Assembly: GCA_964371655.1 (NCBI GenBank)
Contig: CAYJOD010000072.1
Location: forward strand, 1-33,255
Reading direction: 5' to 3'
Source of the DNA: CAZGSN01 sp964371655
Lineage (GTDB): Bacteria; Desulfobacterota; Binatia; HRBIN30
Length of the DNA stretch: 33,255 nt
The translations under genes and the position numbers were made by a program. Within the stretch, counting starts at the first letter, position 1. Each line of letters opens with the position of its first letter. This document shows positions 32,439 to 33,255 of the stretch, piece after piece. The notes under the pieces are model-generated. The model was not told where the DNA came from. It was given only the letters and a program-made list of their open reading frames with translations, and ran no database searches.

Positions 32439-33050
32439 TCAAGCGGCCGCGACCGCAGCGTCGCGTCCGACGGACTTGGCACGGCAAGCCGAGTCGAGCA
32501 GATCAACCAGTAAGATGGCATTGGCTTGAAGCCGCTGCAGAGCCTCTCGTTGCCAGTGGTCGAGACGATTCGCCGACTCGTCGGCAAGGATCTCGGTGTA
32601 GCCGAAGATGGCGTGCAGGGGATTGCGCAGGTCACACGCGAACGCGGCCAGCTGGTCGGTTGGCGCGGCTCGTTGAGCACGCCTTCGCTGGGCGACGGCG
32701 TGCTCAACCACCGCAATGACTTCGGTGTCGTCGAAGGGCTTGCGCACGCACTCGATGTCGCCGGCAACGGCGTCAGCAAGGGCTTCATCGGGTGTAGCGC
32801 GGTCGGTGACGAGGACGATCTCTACCCCCGGATCCACCGTCTTGAGAGAGGGCAGCAACTCCGCGTCTCCGATTGCCGGCCTTTGCTGATCGAGGATGAT
32901 CACGTCGATCGGTAGGCTGCGGAGAATCTCCATGGCTGTCGCGATGCTACTGGCGACGACGACGTCATGGCGCGACTTTAGGATCCCCCGCAGAGACTCC
33001 GCAGGGCCGCTCTCGTCGTCAACGATCAGGATGGATGCTTGTTCTGACAT
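32439..33050 (-). CDS. Response regulator receiver with a kinase-like helical tail lacking the phosphoacceptor His
   Basis: 203 residues from the ATG at 33050, with GGAAGGA upstream. Residues 1-120 form a CheY-like receiver: SILIVDDES (Asp11, Asp12), phosphoacceptor Asp54 in VIILDQQRP, Thr83 in LVTDRAT and Lys104 in CVRKPFDD. Residues about 131-190 resemble the HisKA dimerisation helices of sensor kinases: LAAFACDLRNPLHAIFGYTEIL lines up with the usual SHELRTPLNAILGYAELL, but Cys139 takes the place of the phosphorylated His. No ATP-binding domain follows; the protein ends after the second helix. It may act as a phosphate-dependent dimeriser or decoy for a kinase. No kinase gene is in the window. 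The next gene downstream is unknown. Confidence 0.82.
   Translation of the reverse strand: MSEQASILIVDDESGPAESLRGILKSRHDVVVASSIATAMEILRSLPIDVIILDQQRPAIGDAELLPSLKTVDPGVEIVLVTDRATPDEALADAVAGDIECVRKPFDDTEVIAVVEHAVAQRRRAQRAAPTDQLAAFACDLRNPLHAIFGYTEILADESANRLDHWQREALQRLQANAILLVDLLDSACRAKSVGRDAAVAAA

Positions 33051-33255
<205 letters not shown>

Overview
The window reads as a chromosomal fragment of an uncultured, mostly high-GC bacterium with a deltaproteobacterial or Binatota-like gene style. The clues are a near-complete coenzyme F420 pathway (cofE, cofD, cofG, cofH), large secreted proteins with TPT-rich linkers, dockerin-like Ca-binding repeats, a DUF4215 Cys-rich repeat, a choice-of-anchor beta-helix, YVTN/YncE beta-propellers and several toxin-antitoxin pairs. 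No rRNA, tRNA or CRISPR array was seen. The placement is inference; no marker gene is present.

Layout. 0-5.1 kb is an accessory island: a truncated PIN toxin, a serine recombinase, then a visibly AT-richer two-gene unit (all minus strand) of a cholesterol-dependent-cytolysin (CDC)-like pore former and a secreted Vps62/DUF946-like protein, followed by an exported DUF1566 protein. 5.1-7.1 kb is repeat-rich spacer around a ParDE module. 7.1-10.9 kb carries cofE and cofD (minus) and a divergent SCP-x-type thiolase. 10.9-16.1 kb has a 1 kb repeat cluster, a large LamG/dockerin-like secreted protein and a HigBA module. 16.1-20.7 kb has an amidase and a 1003-aa beta-helix protein with novel-looking DHFxCY modules. 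21.1-24.9 kb has DUF29, cofH, cofG and Uma2 genes (minus). 25.2-30.2 kb is a two-gene unit of an M28 peptidase-propeller-dockerin fusion and a second propeller with a Cys-containing C-terminal tail. 30.8-33.1 kb has a third toxin-antitoxin pair, an unknown gene and an unusual response regulator. The last ~100 bases are low-complexity G/C sequence that looks like an assembly artefact.

The F420 genes together supply the deazaflavin chromophore (CofG/CofH), phospholactyl transfer (CofD) and polyglutamylation (CofE). The exported proteins form a surface or extracellular set. The most striking features are (1) the CDC-like cytolysin, which keeps the pore-forming core but lacks the cholesterol-binding undecapeptide and is paired with a Vps62-like partner, and (2) the intergenic DNA, which is built from many long imperfect dyads, often nested one inside another, whose arms are themselves made of short degenerate tandem words.
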